A DNA stretch of 64,000 nt from Rhodoferax sp. (GCF_025354435.1 NZ_JANXMU010000008.1:1-64000); one strand, 5' to 3'. Counted from the first letter of the stretch, positions 8,724 to 18,504 are shown. Numbers and translations are program-made. Notes: generated by a model not told the origin, from the letters alone.

Positions 8724-9521
8724 ATGAACCCTTTCAAGCAACTCCTGCAAACCACCGGTGCCGCCACGCCGGTCGGCACCTGGATCATGTCGGCCAGCCC
8801 CCTCGTTGCTGAGGCCATGGGCCACGCTGGTTTCGACTGGGGTGTGATCGACATGGAACACACGCCGCTGGACCTGATGGACCTGGTACACATGCTGCAG
8901 GCGGTATCGGGCACCCCCCTGCTGCCGGTGGTCCGCGTGCCCTGGAACGACACCGTAAACATCAAGCGCGTACTGGACGCCGGTGCCACAACCCTGCTGG
9001 TGCCGTTTGTACAAAACGCCGAAGAAGCCCGTGCCGCCGTGGCCGCCACCCGCTACCCGCCCGAAGGCTGCCGCGGCATGGCGGGCATGAGCCGCGCTTC
9101 CAAATTCGGCACCACGCCCCAGTATCTGACCACCGCCAACGCGCAGATGACCGTGATCTTGCAGCTGGAAACCACCGAGGCCATCGCCCAGCTGGAGGCC
9201 ATCGCCGCCGTACCAGGCGTGGATGCGCTCTTCATCGGCCCGGGCGATCTGTCGGCCACCATGGGCCATGTGGGGCAGCTCACCCACCCCGAGGTACTGG
9301 CCATCACGGCCAATGCCGTCGCCCGCGCCAAAGCCCTGGGCATGCCCATCGGCACCGTGGGCGGCACCACCGAGGTGGTGGCGCAGTACCGCGCCATCGG
9401 CTTCGACTTTGTCGCCATCGCCTCCGACTTGGGCCTGCTGATGCGCAGCGCCCAGGCCGCGCTGGCCAACGTACGCAACACGGGCGCTAGCCCAATCACC
9501 CCTACCAACGGAGGCTACTGA
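8724..9521 (+). CDS. HpcH/HpaI-family 2-keto-3-deoxy acid aldolase
   Basis: 265 aa. Class II (metal-dependent) pyruvate aldolase of the HpcH/HpaI family, seen from VIDMEHTPLDLMD, YPPEGCRGMAG (substrate-binding arginine), and VDALFIGPGDLSATMG with metal-binding Glu/Asp positions before it (LQLETTEA). Relatives cleave 2-keto-3-deoxy-rhamnonate, -glucarate or -arabonate to pyruvate plus an aldehyde. Coming straight after the dehydratase, it is expected to split that enzyme's product. Its stop overlaps the next start (TGATG), so it is coupled to the transporter ATPase. Confidence 0.88.
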   Translation: MNPFKQLLQTTGAATPVGTWIMSASPLVAEAMGHAGFDWGVIDMEHTPLDLMDLVHMLQAVSGTPLLPVVRVPWNDTVNIKRVLDAGATTLLVPFVQNAEEARAAVAATRYPPEGCRGMAGMSRASKFGTTPQYLTTANAQMTVILQLETTEAIAQLEAIAAVPGVDALFIGPGDLSATMGHVGQLTHPEVLAITANAVARAKALGMPIGTVGGTTEVVAQYRAIGFDFVAIASDLGLLMRSAQAALANVRNTGASPITPTNGGY

Positions 9522-10588
9522 TGGCTGCTGTAGAACTACGCAAGGTCGTCAAGACATACGACGGCAAACACACCATCATCCATGGCCTGGACCTGGATAT
9601 CCGTGAGGGTGAATTTTGCGTCTTTGTCGGCCCGTCCGGCTGCGGCAAGAGCACGCTGCTGCGCATGATTGCCGGGCTGGAAACCATCACCAGCGGCGAA
9701 GTGCGCATCGGCGGCGAGGTGGTGAACGACAAGCCCCCGCGCACCCGTGACATCGCCATGGTGTTCCAGGACTACGCGCTGTACCCGCACAAGACGCTGT
9801 ACGACAACATGGCCTTTGGCCTGCGGTTGCGCAAAACGCCCGAAGACGAAATCAAGCGCCGGGTGATGGACGCCGCCAAGCTGCTGCGCATCGACCACAT
9901 GCTGGACCGCCGCCCTGCTGCCCTGTCGGGTGGGCAGCGCCAGCGGGTGGCCATCGGCCGGGCCATCGTGCGCAAGCCTGCGGTATTCCTGTTCGACGAA
10001 CCCCTGTCGAACCTGGACGCGCAGCTGCGCCAGGAGATGCGCACCGAGATCAAGCGCCTGCACCAGCGCCTGGGTGCCACCATGATCTACGTGACCCACG
10101 ACCAGGTGGAGGCCATGACCCTGGCCGACCGCATCGCCGTGCTCAGCGCCGGGCACAAGATGCAGTACGACACGCCCGATGCCATCTACAACCGCCCCGC
10201 GGCGCTGTTTGTGGCGGGCTTCACCGGCGCACCGCCAATGAACCTGGTCGATGCCAGCATTGCCCACGGCGTGGCCGATGTGGGCAACAGCGTGCAGATC
10301 ACCCTGCCCTCGCGGCTGGCGGCGCATGGCGGTGCCTGCAAACTGGGCGTGCGCCCGGAGAACCTGCGCCTGGCCCCCGAGGCGGGCGACATCGTGCTGC
10401 CCGCCAGCGTCTCGCTGCTGGAGCCATTGGGCTCGGAAACACTGGTGTCGTTTAAGGTGGGCAGCTCGGAAATGATTGCCCGGGTGTCGGCCTCGTTCCG
10501 TGAAGCGCCGGGCACCCTGCTGCCGGTACACGTGCACCCCGACCACCTGCATCTGTTCAACCCGCAAACCGGTGCGGCGCTGAACTGA
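9521..10588 (+). CDS. ABC sugar importer ATPase (UgpC/MsmK/MalK-type)
   Basis: 355 aa. Walker A GPSGCGKST, Q-loop MVFQDYALYPHKT, signature LSGGQRQRVAIGRAI, Walker B VFLFDEPLSNLD and switch histidine VTHDQVEAMT are all intact. The C-terminal ~110 residues form the TOBE/OB regulatory domain of the carbohydrate CUT1 importers. It energises uptake through the two permeases encoded downstream. Start ATG at 9521 overlaps the aldolase stop. Such ATPases sometimes serve several importers, but the operon position points to this one. Confidence 0.94.
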   Translation: MAAVELRKVVKTYDGKHTIIHGLDLDIREGEFCVFVGPSGCGKSTLLRMIAGLETITSGEVRIGGEVVNDKPPRTRDIAMVFQDYALYPHKTLYDNMAFGLRLRKTPEDEIKRRVMDAAKLLRIDHMLDRRPAALSGGQRQRVAIGRAIVRKPAVFLFDEPLSNLDAQLRQEMRTEIKRLHQRLGATMIYVTHDQVEAMTLADRIAVLSAGHKMQYDTPDAIYNRPAALFVAGFTGAPPMNLVDASIAHGVADVGNSVQITLPSRLAAHGGACKLGVRPENLRLAPEAGDIVLPASVSLLEPLGSETLVSFKVGSSEMIARVSASFREAPGTLLPVHVHPDHLHLFNPQTGAALN

Positions 10589-10617
10589 GCTACTGACAAA
10601 AACCCAAGGAGACACTC

Positions 10618-11889
10618 ATGCAAACACGCAACACCTTTCTCGGACTGCTGGGCTCGGCCCTGCTGGTCAGCGGTATGGCCACCGGCAGCGCCCTGGCAGA
10701 CACCAAAATCCGCGCCTTTGCGGGCGGGTCCGGGCAGCGCCCCGACTTGATGCGCAAGCTGTTCGACCAGTACCAGGCCAAAAACCCCGGTGTCACCATC
10801 GAAATGGAAACCGGCGGTGCCACCTCCGAGCTGCAACGCCAGTACCTGGGCACCGTGCTCAACGCCAAGGACCCGTCCATCGACGTGTTCATGATCGACA
10901 TCGTGAACCCTGCGCAGTACGCCGGTGCAGGCTGGATCGAGCCACTGAACAGCTATGTGGGTGACACCGCCACGGCAATGAAATCCTACCTGCCCGCCTA
11001 CGCATCGGCGAATGTGATCGACGGCAAGATCGTGGCCATGCCTGCGTTTGCCGACGCGATGTTCATGTACTACCGGCGCGACCTGCTCGAAAAGCACAAA
11101 ATCGCCGAACCCAAGACCTGGCACGAGCTGGCCGCCGCCGCCACCAAGATCCAGAAGGCCGAAGGCGATGCCAATCTGCAGGGCTTGTCGATCCAGGGCG
11201 CGCCGATCGAAGGCGCGGTCTGCACCTTCCTGCTGCCCTACTGGAGCCAGGGCCACGAATTCAACGATGCCGCGGGCAAGCTCACGCTGGACAAAGCCGC
11301 CGCCGCCAAAGGGCTGAACCAATGGCTGGCCATGGTGGACCAGGGTGTCATCAAGAAGAATGTGGCCGAGGTCAAAACCCCCGACACGGTAAATGAATTC
11401 AAGGCCGGCCAGGTGGTGTTTGCCGTCAACTGGGGCTTTGCCTGGGACCGCTTCAAAGACGATGCCGACAGCAAGGTGGCGGGCAAGGTCGGTGTCATGC
11501 CGCTGCCCGCCGTGGCAGGCGGTAAAAGCGCCACCTGTATTGGTGGCTGGCAGTGGGCGCTGAGCGCGTTCAGCAAAAGCAAACCCGAGGCGGCCAAGCT
11601 GATCAAGTTCCTGTCCAGCCCCGAAGCCAGCAAGTTCCTGGCGGTGCAGGGCTCGCTGCTGCCCACCGCGCTGGGTGTCTACCAGGATGCCGACGTGGTG
11701 AAAGCCGTGCCCTGGTTCAAGGATGCTGCCGCCGTGGTGGCCGCAGGCCGCAGCCGCCCACAGTCGAAAGACTACGGGCAGGTCAGCGACATCATCCGCA
11801 CCACCACCAGCGCCGTGCTGGCACGCACCAAGAAGCCCGACGAAGGTGTGGCCGAGATCGATGCCCGCCTGCGCCGGGTAATGCGTTGA
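10618..11889 (+). CDS. Extracellular solute-binding protein, sugar ABC importer
   Basis: 423 aa with a signal peptide ending GSALA (about residue 23). Family 1 solute-binding features include NPGVTIEMETGG, YLGTVLNAKDPSIDVFMIDI and a conserved tryptophan-rich segment GGWQWALSAFSKSK. It would capture the sugar in the periplasm and deliver it to the permease pair. Ribosome site AAGGAGACACTC lies just before the ATG. Located between the ATPase and the two permeases, completing a CUT1-type importer. Confidence 0.92.
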   Translation: MQTRNTFLGLLGSALLVSGMATGSALADTKIRAFAGGSGQRPDLMRKLFDQYQAKNPGVTIEMETGGATSELQRQYLGTVLNAKDPSIDVFMIDIVNPAQYAGAGWIEPLNSYVGDTATAMKSYLPAYASANVIDGKIVAMPAFADAMFMYYRRDLLEKHKIAEPKTWHELAAAATKIQKAEGDANLQGLSIQGAPIEGAVCTFLLPYWSQGHEFNDAAGKLTLDKAAAAKGLNQWLAMVDQGVIKKNVAEVKTPDTVNEFKAGQVVFAVNWGFAWDRFKDDADSKVAGKVGVMPLPAVAGGKSATCIGGWQWALSAFSKSKPEAAKLIKFLSSPEASKFLAVQGSLLPTALGVYQDADVVKAVPWFKDAAAVVAAGRSRPQSKDYGQVSDIIRTTTSAVLARTKKPDEGVAEIDARLRRVMR

Positions 11890-11923
11890 TGGTTGCGCTA
11901 ATACACACGAAAGAGAAACTACC

Positions 11924-12814
11924 GTGTCACTGATCAACCGTCTGCGCGACCCCAGCGACAAGACGCTGGCAGTCATGATGCTGGCTCCGGCCTTCCTGCT
12001 ACTCGCACTGATCGTGGTCTACCCGATTGGCAGGCTGATCTGGAACAGCTTCTTTGACCTGCGACTCTCCGGTGGCGGCGAAGCGAAATTCGTCGGACTG
12101 GACAACTACGCCCTGGTCCTGCAAGACCCGGACTTCTGGAACGCCACCAAAAACACCGTGCTGATCACGCTGATCACCGTGCCCGGTGCGCTGGTGGTCG
12201 GCCTGGGCCTGGCGATGCTGGCGAACCTGCCGTTCAAGCGGCAGTGGCCGGTGCGCCTGGCGCTGCTACTGCCCTGGGCTTTGCCCCTGGCTTTTTGCGG
12301 CCTGATCTTCGCGTGGTTCTTCCACTCGGAATACGGCGTGGTCAACGACGTGATGCGCCGAGCCGGTCAGCAGGAGCCGCGCATGTGGCTGCTGGAGCCG
12401 ACCTGGGCCTTCGCGGCGATCTGCATCACCATCGTCTGGAAGACCAGTTCCTTCATGGCGCTGATCCTGCTGGCAGGTTTGCAGATGATCTCCAAGTCGC
12501 TGTACGAAGCGGCCGAGGTGGACGGCGCGTCCAAGCTGCAGCAGTTCTGGCAGATCACCATCCCGATGCTGATGCCGTCCATCATCGTCGCGTTGATTTT
12601 CCGCACCATCACCGCGCTGCAAACCTTTGACATCCCTTACACGATGACCAAAGGCGGGCCGGGCAACTCTACCGAAACGCTGGCCATGCTGATCCACAAG
12701 ACCACCATCGACTACCTCGACGTGGGCTACGGCTCCACCCTGGCGGTGTTCATGTTCATCCTGTCCTTGTGCGTCACCGGTGTCTACCTCAAACGGATTG
12801 GAAACAACGCATGA
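11924..12814 (+). CDS. Sugar ABC transporter permease 1 (MalF/UgpA-type)
   Basis: 296 aa with six predicted membrane helices. The start is a GTG at 11924 following AAAGAGAAACTACC. The EAA loop, which contacts the ATPase, reads YEAAEVDGASKLQQFWQITI. The MALFGYPLxxxxG-type permease end motif is FDIPYTMTKGGPGNSTETLA. It heterodimerises with the next permease. The stop codon overlaps the next ATG (ATGA). Confidence 0.93.
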   Translation: MSLINRLRDPSDKTLAVMMLAPAFLLLALIVVYPIGRLIWNSFFDLRLSGGGEAKFVGLDNYALVLQDPDFWNATKNTVLITLITVPGALVVGLGLAMLANLPFKRQWPVRLALLLPWALPLAFCGLIFAWFFHSEYGVVNDVMRRAGQQEPRMWLLEPTWAFAAICITIVWKTSSFMALILLAGLQMISKSLYEAAEVDGASKLQQFWQITIPMLMPSIIVALIFRTITALQTFDIPYTMTKGGPGNSTETLAMLIHKTTIDYLDVGYGSTLAVFMFILSLCVTGVYLKRIGNNA

Positions 12815-13641
12815 ACAAGCTCTTTGAAGGGCGCTCGCTGCGCTTCATCGCCGCCACCATGGTGGTGCTCAACGGCTTTTTCCCAGCCGTGTGGATTCTG
12901 CTGACCTCGCTCAAGACCGAGGGCGAACTGGTGCACAAGCCCATAACCTACCTGCCGCACGAGCTGGTGCTGAGCAACTACGTGCAGGCCTTTACCGACC
13001 AGCCGCTGCTGAAGTACCTGGGCAACAGCCTAGCGGTGGCCGGTATGTCCACCCTGGTCTCGCTGGTGGTGGCGGCCTTTGCGGCCTACGCCATCGCCCG
13101 GCTGAACATGAAGTACCGGCAACTGGTGCTGACCTGCATCGTCGCCTCCAGCATGTTCCCGCTGGTCACGCTGCTGGTACCGATCTTCGAGACCATGCGC
13201 AACCTGAATCTGCTCAACACCTACACCGCGCTGGTGCTGCCCTACACGGTGCTGAGCCTGCCGGTGTGCACCCTGGTGCTGGTGAGCTTCTTCCAGAGCA
13301 TCCCCAAGGACCTGGAGAACGCCGCCATGATCGACGGCTGCACCCGCATGGGCGCGCTGTGGCGGGTGGTGGTGCCATTGGCCGCACCGGGCGTTTTCAC
13401 TGCGGGCATTCTGGCCTTCGTGAACGCCTGGGACGAGTTCCTGCTGGCCCTGTCGCTGAACGCCAGTGCCTCCATGCGCACCCTGCCCGTCGGTATTTCG
13501 CTGTACCAGGGCGAGTTCACGTTTCCCTGGCCCGTCATCTCCGCAGCCCTGGTGGTCGCCATCGTACCCATTGCGGTGCTGATTGCGGCTTTCCAGGAGC
13601 GCGTAGTCGGCGGTCTGACCCAGGGCGGCCTCAAAGGCTAG
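12811..13641 (+). CDS. Sugar ABC transporter permease 2 (MalG/UgpE-type)
   Basis: 276 aa from the ATG at 12811, which overlaps the previous stop; a GTG 42 nt further upstream is in frame but inside the previous gene. The EAA loop reads ENAAMIDGCTRMGALWRVVV, and AFVNAWDEFLLAL is the characteristic MalG-type segment. Six membrane helices. It is the partner of permease 1 and ends with TAG; a 46-nt gap then leads to the porin. Confidence 0.93.
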   Translation: MNKLFEGRSLRFIAATMVVLNGFFPAVWILLTSLKTEGELVHKPITYLPHELVLSNYVQAFTDQPLLKYLGNSLAVAGMSTLVSLVVAAFAAYAIARLNMKYRQLVLTCIVASSMFPLVTLLVPIFETMRNLNLLNTYTALVLPYTVLSLPVCTLVLVSFFQSIPKDLENAAMIDGCTRMGALWRVVVPLAAPGVFTAGILAFVNAWDEFLLALSLNASASMRTLPVGISLYQGEFTFPWPVISAALVVAIVPIAVLIAAFQERVVGGLTQGGLKG

Positions 13642-13687
13642 CCCGCTCTCCAAGTACCCAAGCATCCCAAAAATCAAAGGAAGAGAC

Positions 13688-14821
13688 ATGCACAACACAC
13701 ACAAACTGGCCTTGTTGGCCACCGTGGCACTTACCCAAATGGCATTCAGCCCGGTCGCCATGGCGCAAAGTTCCATCATCTATGGCCGCGTGGATGTAGG
13801 CCTGCAGCAGGTCAACAACGGTACCAGCAGCACGCGGGTGGACAGCGGCACCTACACCTCGTCGCGCCTGGGTATCCGGGGTGATGAAGATTTGGGCGGC
13901 GGTCTGTCGGCGCTGTATTTCATGGAAATCGGCTTTAACGCCGACACCGGCGTGGCGCAGGGAGGCAACCGGCTATTCAACCGCGGATCGTATGTGGGCC
14001 TGTCCAGCAAGGATGCGGGCACCGTCACCATCGGTCGGCAATACACGCCGATCTTCTGGCCGTTTCTATTCTCTGATGACACCGGTCCGCTGCGCTTGCA
14101 TGGCTACAGTCCGGTGCAGTCCGTCCAGCGCAGCAACTTCTTCCGGGTCAACAGCAGCGCCCTGACCACCCCGGTGGCCAACGGCACACTGGCCTCTGCC
14201 AGCGGGGGCATCTATTCGGTCGGCATTACCTCGGCGTTTGAAAACAACCTGGTGGTGTACAAAACGCCTTCGTTCGGCGGGCTGACGGTGACCGGGGCCT
14301 ACGGCGCACCCGAAGGCTATACCGACGGCGGCAGAATCTACGGCGCCAATGCCGAATTCCGCAAGGGCGACCTGTACCTGGGCGGCGGCTGGACCCAGAA
14401 GCAAGGGCTGGTCGCCAGCACAGGCAGCTACCAAAAGATCAACGAATCCATGGTGGGAGCGATGTACTCCGTCACCTCCGCCATCAACCTGTGGGGCAAT
14501 GTGCACGGCTGGGATGTTGCGGCCGGTGCGGGCAGCAAAGTCAAAGGCCATGACCTGATGGTCGGCGTGTCGTACAAGCTGCCTGCGGGTCAGCTGTGGG
14601 CCAACTACGCAGGCAAGACCGTCAAGGAATGCACCGACTGCAACTCCCAGGGCTTTGGCGTGGGCTACCACCATTACATGTCCAAGCGCACCGAGCTGTA
14701 CGTCTCGTACGGCCGGGTCAACAACGATGCCAATTCGGCCAACAGCCTCAACGGTATTGCCCCCCTCACGGCAGGCACCAGCGTGCGCGGCGTGGCAGCA
14801 GGCATTGCCCACCAATTCTGA
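13688..14821 (+). CDS. Gram-negative general porin (Omp32/OpcP-type)
   Basis: 377 aa with a signal peptide cleaved after MAQ-adjacent VAMA. The mature start SSIIYGRVDVGLQQV, the strand SSRLGIRGDEDLGGGLSALY and the C-terminal phenylalanine (GVAAGIAHQF) are diagnostic of the 16-stranded beta-barrel porins of Burkholderiales. AAAGGAAGAGAC precedes the ATG. Placed inside the catabolic operon, it probably admits the same sugar or sugar acid through the outer membrane. Confidence 0.9.
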   Translation: MHNTHKLALLATVALTQMAFSPVAMAQSSIIYGRVDVGLQQVNNGTSSTRVDSGTYTSSRLGIRGDEDLGGGLSALYFMEIGFNADTGVAQGGNRLFNRGSYVGLSSKDAGTVTIGRQYTPIFWPFLFSDDTGPLRLHGYSPVQSVQRSNFFRVNSSALTTPVANGTLASASGGIYSVGITSAFENNLVVYKTPSFGGLTVTGAYGAPEGYTDGGRIYGANAEFRKGDLYLGGGWTQKQGLVASTGSYQKINESMVGAMYSVTSAINLWGNVHGWDVAAGAGSKVKGHDLMVGVSYKLPAGQLWANYAGKTVKECTDCNSQGFGVGYHHYMSKRTELYVSYGRVNNDANSANSLNGIAPLTAGTSVRGVAAGIAHQF

Positions 14822-14835
14822 ACAGGACACACACC

Positions 14836-15951
14836 ATGGCACAGACCATTCGTTACGGCATCATCGGCTGCGGCAGCATGGGCCGCGAACACATTGAAAA
14901 CCTCAAGGCCCTGGCGGGCACCCAGGTCACCGCCATCGCTGACCCGCACCCGGCCAGCCGCGCGGCGGCGCTGGAGATATTGCCCGCGGGCGTGCAGGTC
15001 TTCGAGCACCACCAGGCGCTGCTCGACAGCGGCCTGTGCGACGCGGTGGTGATCGCCACGCCCAACTTCACCCACATCAAGATGATGCGTGCGGCGCTCA
15101 AGACCGACCTGCACATCCTGGTCGAAAAGCCCTTGGTCACGCGCATCGAAGACGGCGTGGAAATGGTCAAGCAGGCCGAGGGCCGCAAGGGCATCGTCTG
15201 GGTGGCGCAAGAGTACCGCTACATGCCACCGGTGGCCGAAATGATCCGCATGGCACACGCGGGCGCGGTGGGCAAGCTGCACCAGGTAGCCATCCGCGAA
15301 CACCGCGAACCCTTCTACCCCAAGGTGGACGACTGGAACCGCTTCAGCGCCAACACCGGCGGCACGCTGGTGGAAAAGTGCTGCCACTATTTCAACCTGA
15401 TGGACCTGATCCTGGGCGAAAAGCCGGTGCGCGTGTTCGCCTCCGGCGGCCAGCGCGTCAACCACCTGAGCGAAGAATACGGTGGCCGCCGCCCCGATAT
15501 TCTGGACAGCGCCTACGTGATCGTCGAGTACGCCAGCGGTGCCCGGGCCATGCTGGACCTGTGCATGTTTGCCGAGAACTCGGTGGACAACGAGCAGGTG
15601 GTCATCGTTGGCGATGAAGGCAAGCTGGAGTCGCTGCTGCCCTCGCTCACGCTGCGCCATGGCCGCCGCGAAGACTGGGGTCGGCGGGAAACCTGGGGCC
15701 AGCCCTCGGGCACCGGCAAGGGCGTGGCCGTGCGCCGCGTGTGGGACACCAACATCAAATATGCGGGCCAGCACTTTGGGGCCTCCTTCATAGAGCACCA
15801 GCATTTCGCCGCCGCCATCCGCAACGGCACGCCGCCCGAGATCACGCTGGAAGAAGGGCTGCGCAGCGTGGCCACCGGCCTGGCCGCGCACCGCAGCATC
15901 GAGACCGGCCGCGCCGTGCTGATGAGCGAAGTGCTGCCCGCGGGCTGGTAA
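14836..15951 (+). CDS. Gfo/Idh/MocA-family NAD(P)-dependent oxidoreductase
   Basis: 371 aa from the ATG at 14836. The N-terminal Rossmann fold starts YGIIGCGSMGREHI, and HILVEKPLVTR carries the conserved EKP lysine. The C-terminal alpha/beta domain contains GGTLVEKCCHYFNLMDL with the catalytic His/Asp region. Members oxidise sugars, inositols or sugar acids at a hydroxyl. Here it could be the first dehydrogenase of the pathway, as in Gfo-type arabinose/galactose dehydrogenases, or oxidise a side substrate. The SDR at 17710 is the competing candidate. The stop overlaps the epimerase start (TAATG). Confidence 0.88.
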   Translation: MAQTIRYGIIGCGSMGREHIENLKALAGTQVTAIADPHPASRAAALEILPAGVQVFEHHQALLDSGLCDAVVIATPNFTHIKMMRAALKTDLHILVEKPLVTRIEDGVEMVKQAEGRKGIVWVAQEYRYMPPVAEMIRMAHAGAVGKLHQVAIREHREPFYPKVDDWNRFSANTGGTLVEKCCHYFNLMDLILGEKPVRVFASGGQRVNHLSEEYGGRRPDILDSAYVIVEYASGARAMLDLCMFAENSVDNEQVVIVGDEGKLESLLPSLTLRHGRREDWGRRETWGQPSGTGKGVAVRRVWDTNIKYAGQHFGASFIEHQHFAAAIRNGTPPEITLEEGLRSVATGLAAHRSIETGRAVLMSEVLPAGW

Positions 15952-16805
15952 TGCAGAGCAACCACGGCATCACACTGCAGGCGGGGCCGCTGCGCCTGGC
16001 CGTGCGGCCCGACCTGGGCGGCAGCCTGGCCGGGCTGTGGCACCAGGGTCGGCCCGTGCTGCGCTCCACCGAGCCGGGACTGCTGGCGGGGCCGCGCCAA
16101 TCGGCCTGCTTTCCGCTGCTGCCCTATTCCAACCGGCTAGGACATAGGCGCTTTGCGTGGCAGGGACAGAACTACACCACCGAGCCCAATTTCGACGACA
16201 GCCCGCACTCGCTGCACGGCGTGGGCTGGCTGCGCGCCTGGCAGGTGGTGCAACAGACCGCTGACCACTTGACTTTGCGCTACACACACGCGCCAGACGG
16301 CCACTGGCCGTTCGCCTTCGAGGCCGAGCAGGACATCACGCTCACACCGCAGGCGCTGCGGCTGGACTTGCGGCTGCGCAACACCGATACGCGCACGCAG
16401 CCCGTGGGCCTGGGCTGGCACCCCTACTTCCCGGCGCGCCACAGCAGCCATCTGCAGGTCGACGTAGCGACCCGCTGGGAACGCGATGCCTCGATGCTGC
16501 CGACGCACGCCACGGTCCAGCAAGGCATCGATGCGCCAGTGCGGTCGCTGGCCCTGGACCACTGCTTCGGCGGCTGGCCGGGCGTGGCCCACATCCGCGA
16601 TGCGCAGTTCGCGCTGCGCCTGTCGTCCACCCTGCCCTACCTGGTGGTGTTCACGCCGCCCGGGCAGCCGCATTTTTGCGTGGAACCGGTCGGCCATGTG
16701 AACAACGCCATCCAACACGCGGACCCGGCCAGCCAAGGGCTGGTGGCGCTGGCACCGGGCGCAGCAACCACCGCATCGCTGACGCTGGACGTGGAGGCGC
16801 TGTGA
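15951..16805 (+). CDS. Aldose 1-epimerase (GalM-like)
   Basis: 284 aa from the ATG at 15951, which overlaps the previous stop. The beta-sandwich galactose-mutarotase fold is indicated by LLPYSNRLGHRRFAW, the catalytic histidine segment SPHSLHGVGWLR and GLGWHPYFP, plus CVEPVGHVNNAIQ with the C-terminal glutamate. It interconverts alpha and beta anomers and so supplies the correct anomer to the sugar dehydrogenase. Its presence argues that the pathway starts from a free aldose rather than from an aldonate. Confidence 0.85.
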   Translation: MQSNHGITLQAGPLRLAVRPDLGGSLAGLWHQGRPVLRSTEPGLLAGPRQSACFPLLPYSNRLGHRRFAWQGQNYTTEPNFDDSPHSLHGVGWLRAWQVVQQTADHLTLRYTHAPDGHWPFAFEAEQDITLTPQALRLDLRLRNTDTRTQPVGLGWHPYFPARHSSHLQVDVATRWERDASMLPTHATVQQGIDAPVRSLALDHCFGGWPGVAHIRDAQFALRLSSTLPYLVVFTPPGQPHFCVEPVGHVNNAIQHADPASQGLVALAPGAATTASLTLDVEAL

Positions 16806-17713
16806 TGGACCTCCACCCCACCATCGGTGCTCTGCCCGTACCCGCCAACCTGCTGGGCGAATCGCCCCTGTGGCACCCGCAGGAACAAGTGCTGTACTGG
16901 TGCGACATTCCGGGGCGGCAGTTGCACCGCTTTGACCCGGCATCCCAGCAGCACCAGCAATGGCAATTCCACACCGAAGTCGCCTGCTGCGCAGCGCGCG
17001 CCCAGAGCGGCCTGCTGCTGGCCCTGCGCGACGGGCTGTGGCATTTCAACCCCACCGACGACAGCCGCACCCAGGTGTCCGCAGCGCCCTACCCGCAGGC
17101 CACCGAGCGCTATAACGACGGCAAGGTGGACGCGCAAGGCCGTTTCTGGTCCGGCACCATCCACGAGCCACGCGACACCCCCAGCGCCAGCCTGTACCGG
17201 TGGGCCGATGGCCAGCTGCAGCGGGCCGCAGGCGACATCACCGTCAGCAACGGCCTGGCCTGGAGCCCGTCGGGCCGCACCCTGTACTGGGCCGATACCC
17301 CGGCGCATGTGATCTATGCCTGCGACTTCGACGCGCAGCAAGGCAGCCTGTCGCACCGGCGGCCCTTTGCCCGCTTCACCCCGCGCGATCCGGCCAAAGA
17401 CCTGGCGCACTACGGTGGCCGCCCGGATGGTGCCACCGTGGATGCCGAAGGCTGCTACTGGGTGGCGATGTTTGAAGGCGGCTGCCTGCAACGCTTCACA
17501 CCGCAGGGCGAGCTGCTGCAAATCCTGCCCCTGCCGGTGCGCTGCCCGACCATGCCCTGCTTTGGCGGGCCGGATCTGCGCACCCTTTTCATCACCACCT
17601 CCCGCGAGAAGCGGCCCGCGCAGGAACTGGCCGATATGCCTTTATCCGGCCAGGTGCTGCACCTGCGCGTGGCGGTTCCCGGCCTTGCCACCCACTTTGT
17701 GAATTCACCATGA
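16805..17713 (+). CDS. SMP-30/gluconolactonase-family sugar lactonase
   Basis: 302 aa. Six-bladed propeller lactonase: LLGESPLWHPQE (metal-binding Glu), RYNDGKVDAQGRFWSGT (Asn/Asp ligands), ITVSNGLAWSPSGRTLYWAD and GRPDGATVDAEGCYWVAMF (catalytic Asp). It hydrolyses the aldonolactone made by the sugar dehydrogenase into the aldonate used by the dehydratase. ATG overlaps the epimerase stop, and its own stop overlaps the SDR start, so the four genes are tightly coupled. Confidence 0.9.
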   Translation: MDLHPTIGALPVPANLLGESPLWHPQEQVLYWCDIPGRQLHRFDPASQQHQQWQFHTEVACCAARAQSGLLLALRDGLWHFNPTDDSRTQVSAAPYPQATERYNDGKVDAQGRFWSGTIHEPRDTPSASLYRWADGQLQRAAGDITVSNGLAWSPSGRTLYWADTPAHVIYACDFDAQQGSLSHRRPFARFTPRDPAKDLAHYGGRPDGATVDAEGCYWVAMFEGGCLQRFTPQGELLQILPLPVRCPTMPCFGGPDLRTLFITTSREKRPAQELADMPLSGQVLHLRVAVPGLATHFVNSP

Positions 17714-18498
17714 CCCAAGCCACCACCTGCTACCCTTCCCTCAAAAACCGCGTCGTCTTCATCTCGGGCGGCAGCTCCGGCATCGGTGCCGAACTGGTGC
17801 GCGCCTTCGCGGTCCAGGGCGCACAGGTGGCCTTTTGCGGCCTGCGTGCCGACGGCGGCCAGCCGCTGGTCGAGGAAATCACCGCGGCCGGGCACCCTAC
17901 CCCGTTCTTCGCCCCCTGCGACGTGCGCGACGTGGAGGCCTACCAAGCCCTGCTGGCCGATGTCATCCAGCGCCTGGGCCCCATCCGCGTGCTGGTCAAC
18001 AACGCAGGGCGCGACGACCGCCACGCCATGGAAGACGTGACCTCGGCGATGTGGGACGAGCGCCTGGCGCTGAACCTCAAGCACTATTTCTTCGCCATCC
18101 AGGCCGTGGCCCCTGGCATGGCCGCCGCTGGTGGCGGCTCCATCATCAACATGGGCTCGGTGTCGTGGATGCGCGGCCGCCCCAACCTGGTGGGCTACAC
18201 CACCGCCAAGGCCGGCATTCTGGGCCTGACCCGCACCCTGGCGCGTGAGCTCGGCGCGCGCAACATCCGCGTCAATGCCATCGTGCCCGGTGCCATCGTC
18301 ACCGAGCGGCAAACCACACTGCACCGCGACCCGGCCGCCGACCAGCAGTTCCTGGACGCGCAGTGCCTGAAGATCCACCTCGACCCCGGCCACGTGGCCC
18401 GCCCCACGCTGTTCATGGCCGCCGATGACAGCGACGGCATGACCGGCCAGCACGTGCTGGTCGATGCCGGCATCGCCCAGCAGTCCGTTATTTCCTGA
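17710..18498 (+). CDS. Short-chain dehydrogenase/reductase
   Basis: 262 aa classical SDR. Cofactor motif FISGGSSGIGAELV, NNAG at VLVNNAGRDDRH, catalytic Ser in NMGSVSWMRG and the YxxxK in GYTTAKAGILGL. It resembles glucose/galactose/arabinose 1-dehydrogenase-type SDRs in pathway loci of this kind, so either this enzyme or the Gfo/Idh/MocA protein could oxidise the sugar. Four-bp overlap with the lactonase gene; only 6 nt to the aldehyde dehydrogenase. Confidence 0.9.
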   Translation: MTQATTCYPSLKNRVVFISGGSSGIGAELVRAFAVQGAQVAFCGLRADGGQPLVEEITAAGHPTPFFAPCDVRDVEAYQALLADVIQRLGPIRVLVNNAGRDDRHAMEDVTSAMWDERLALNLKHYFFAIQAVAPGMAAAGGGSIINMGSVSWMRGRPNLVGYTTAKAGILGLTRTLARELGARNIRVNAIVPGAIVTERQTTLHRDPAADQQFLDAQCLKIHLDPGHVARPTLFMAADDSDGMTGQHVLVDAGIAQQSVIS

Positions 18499-18504
18499 AA
18501 CCGT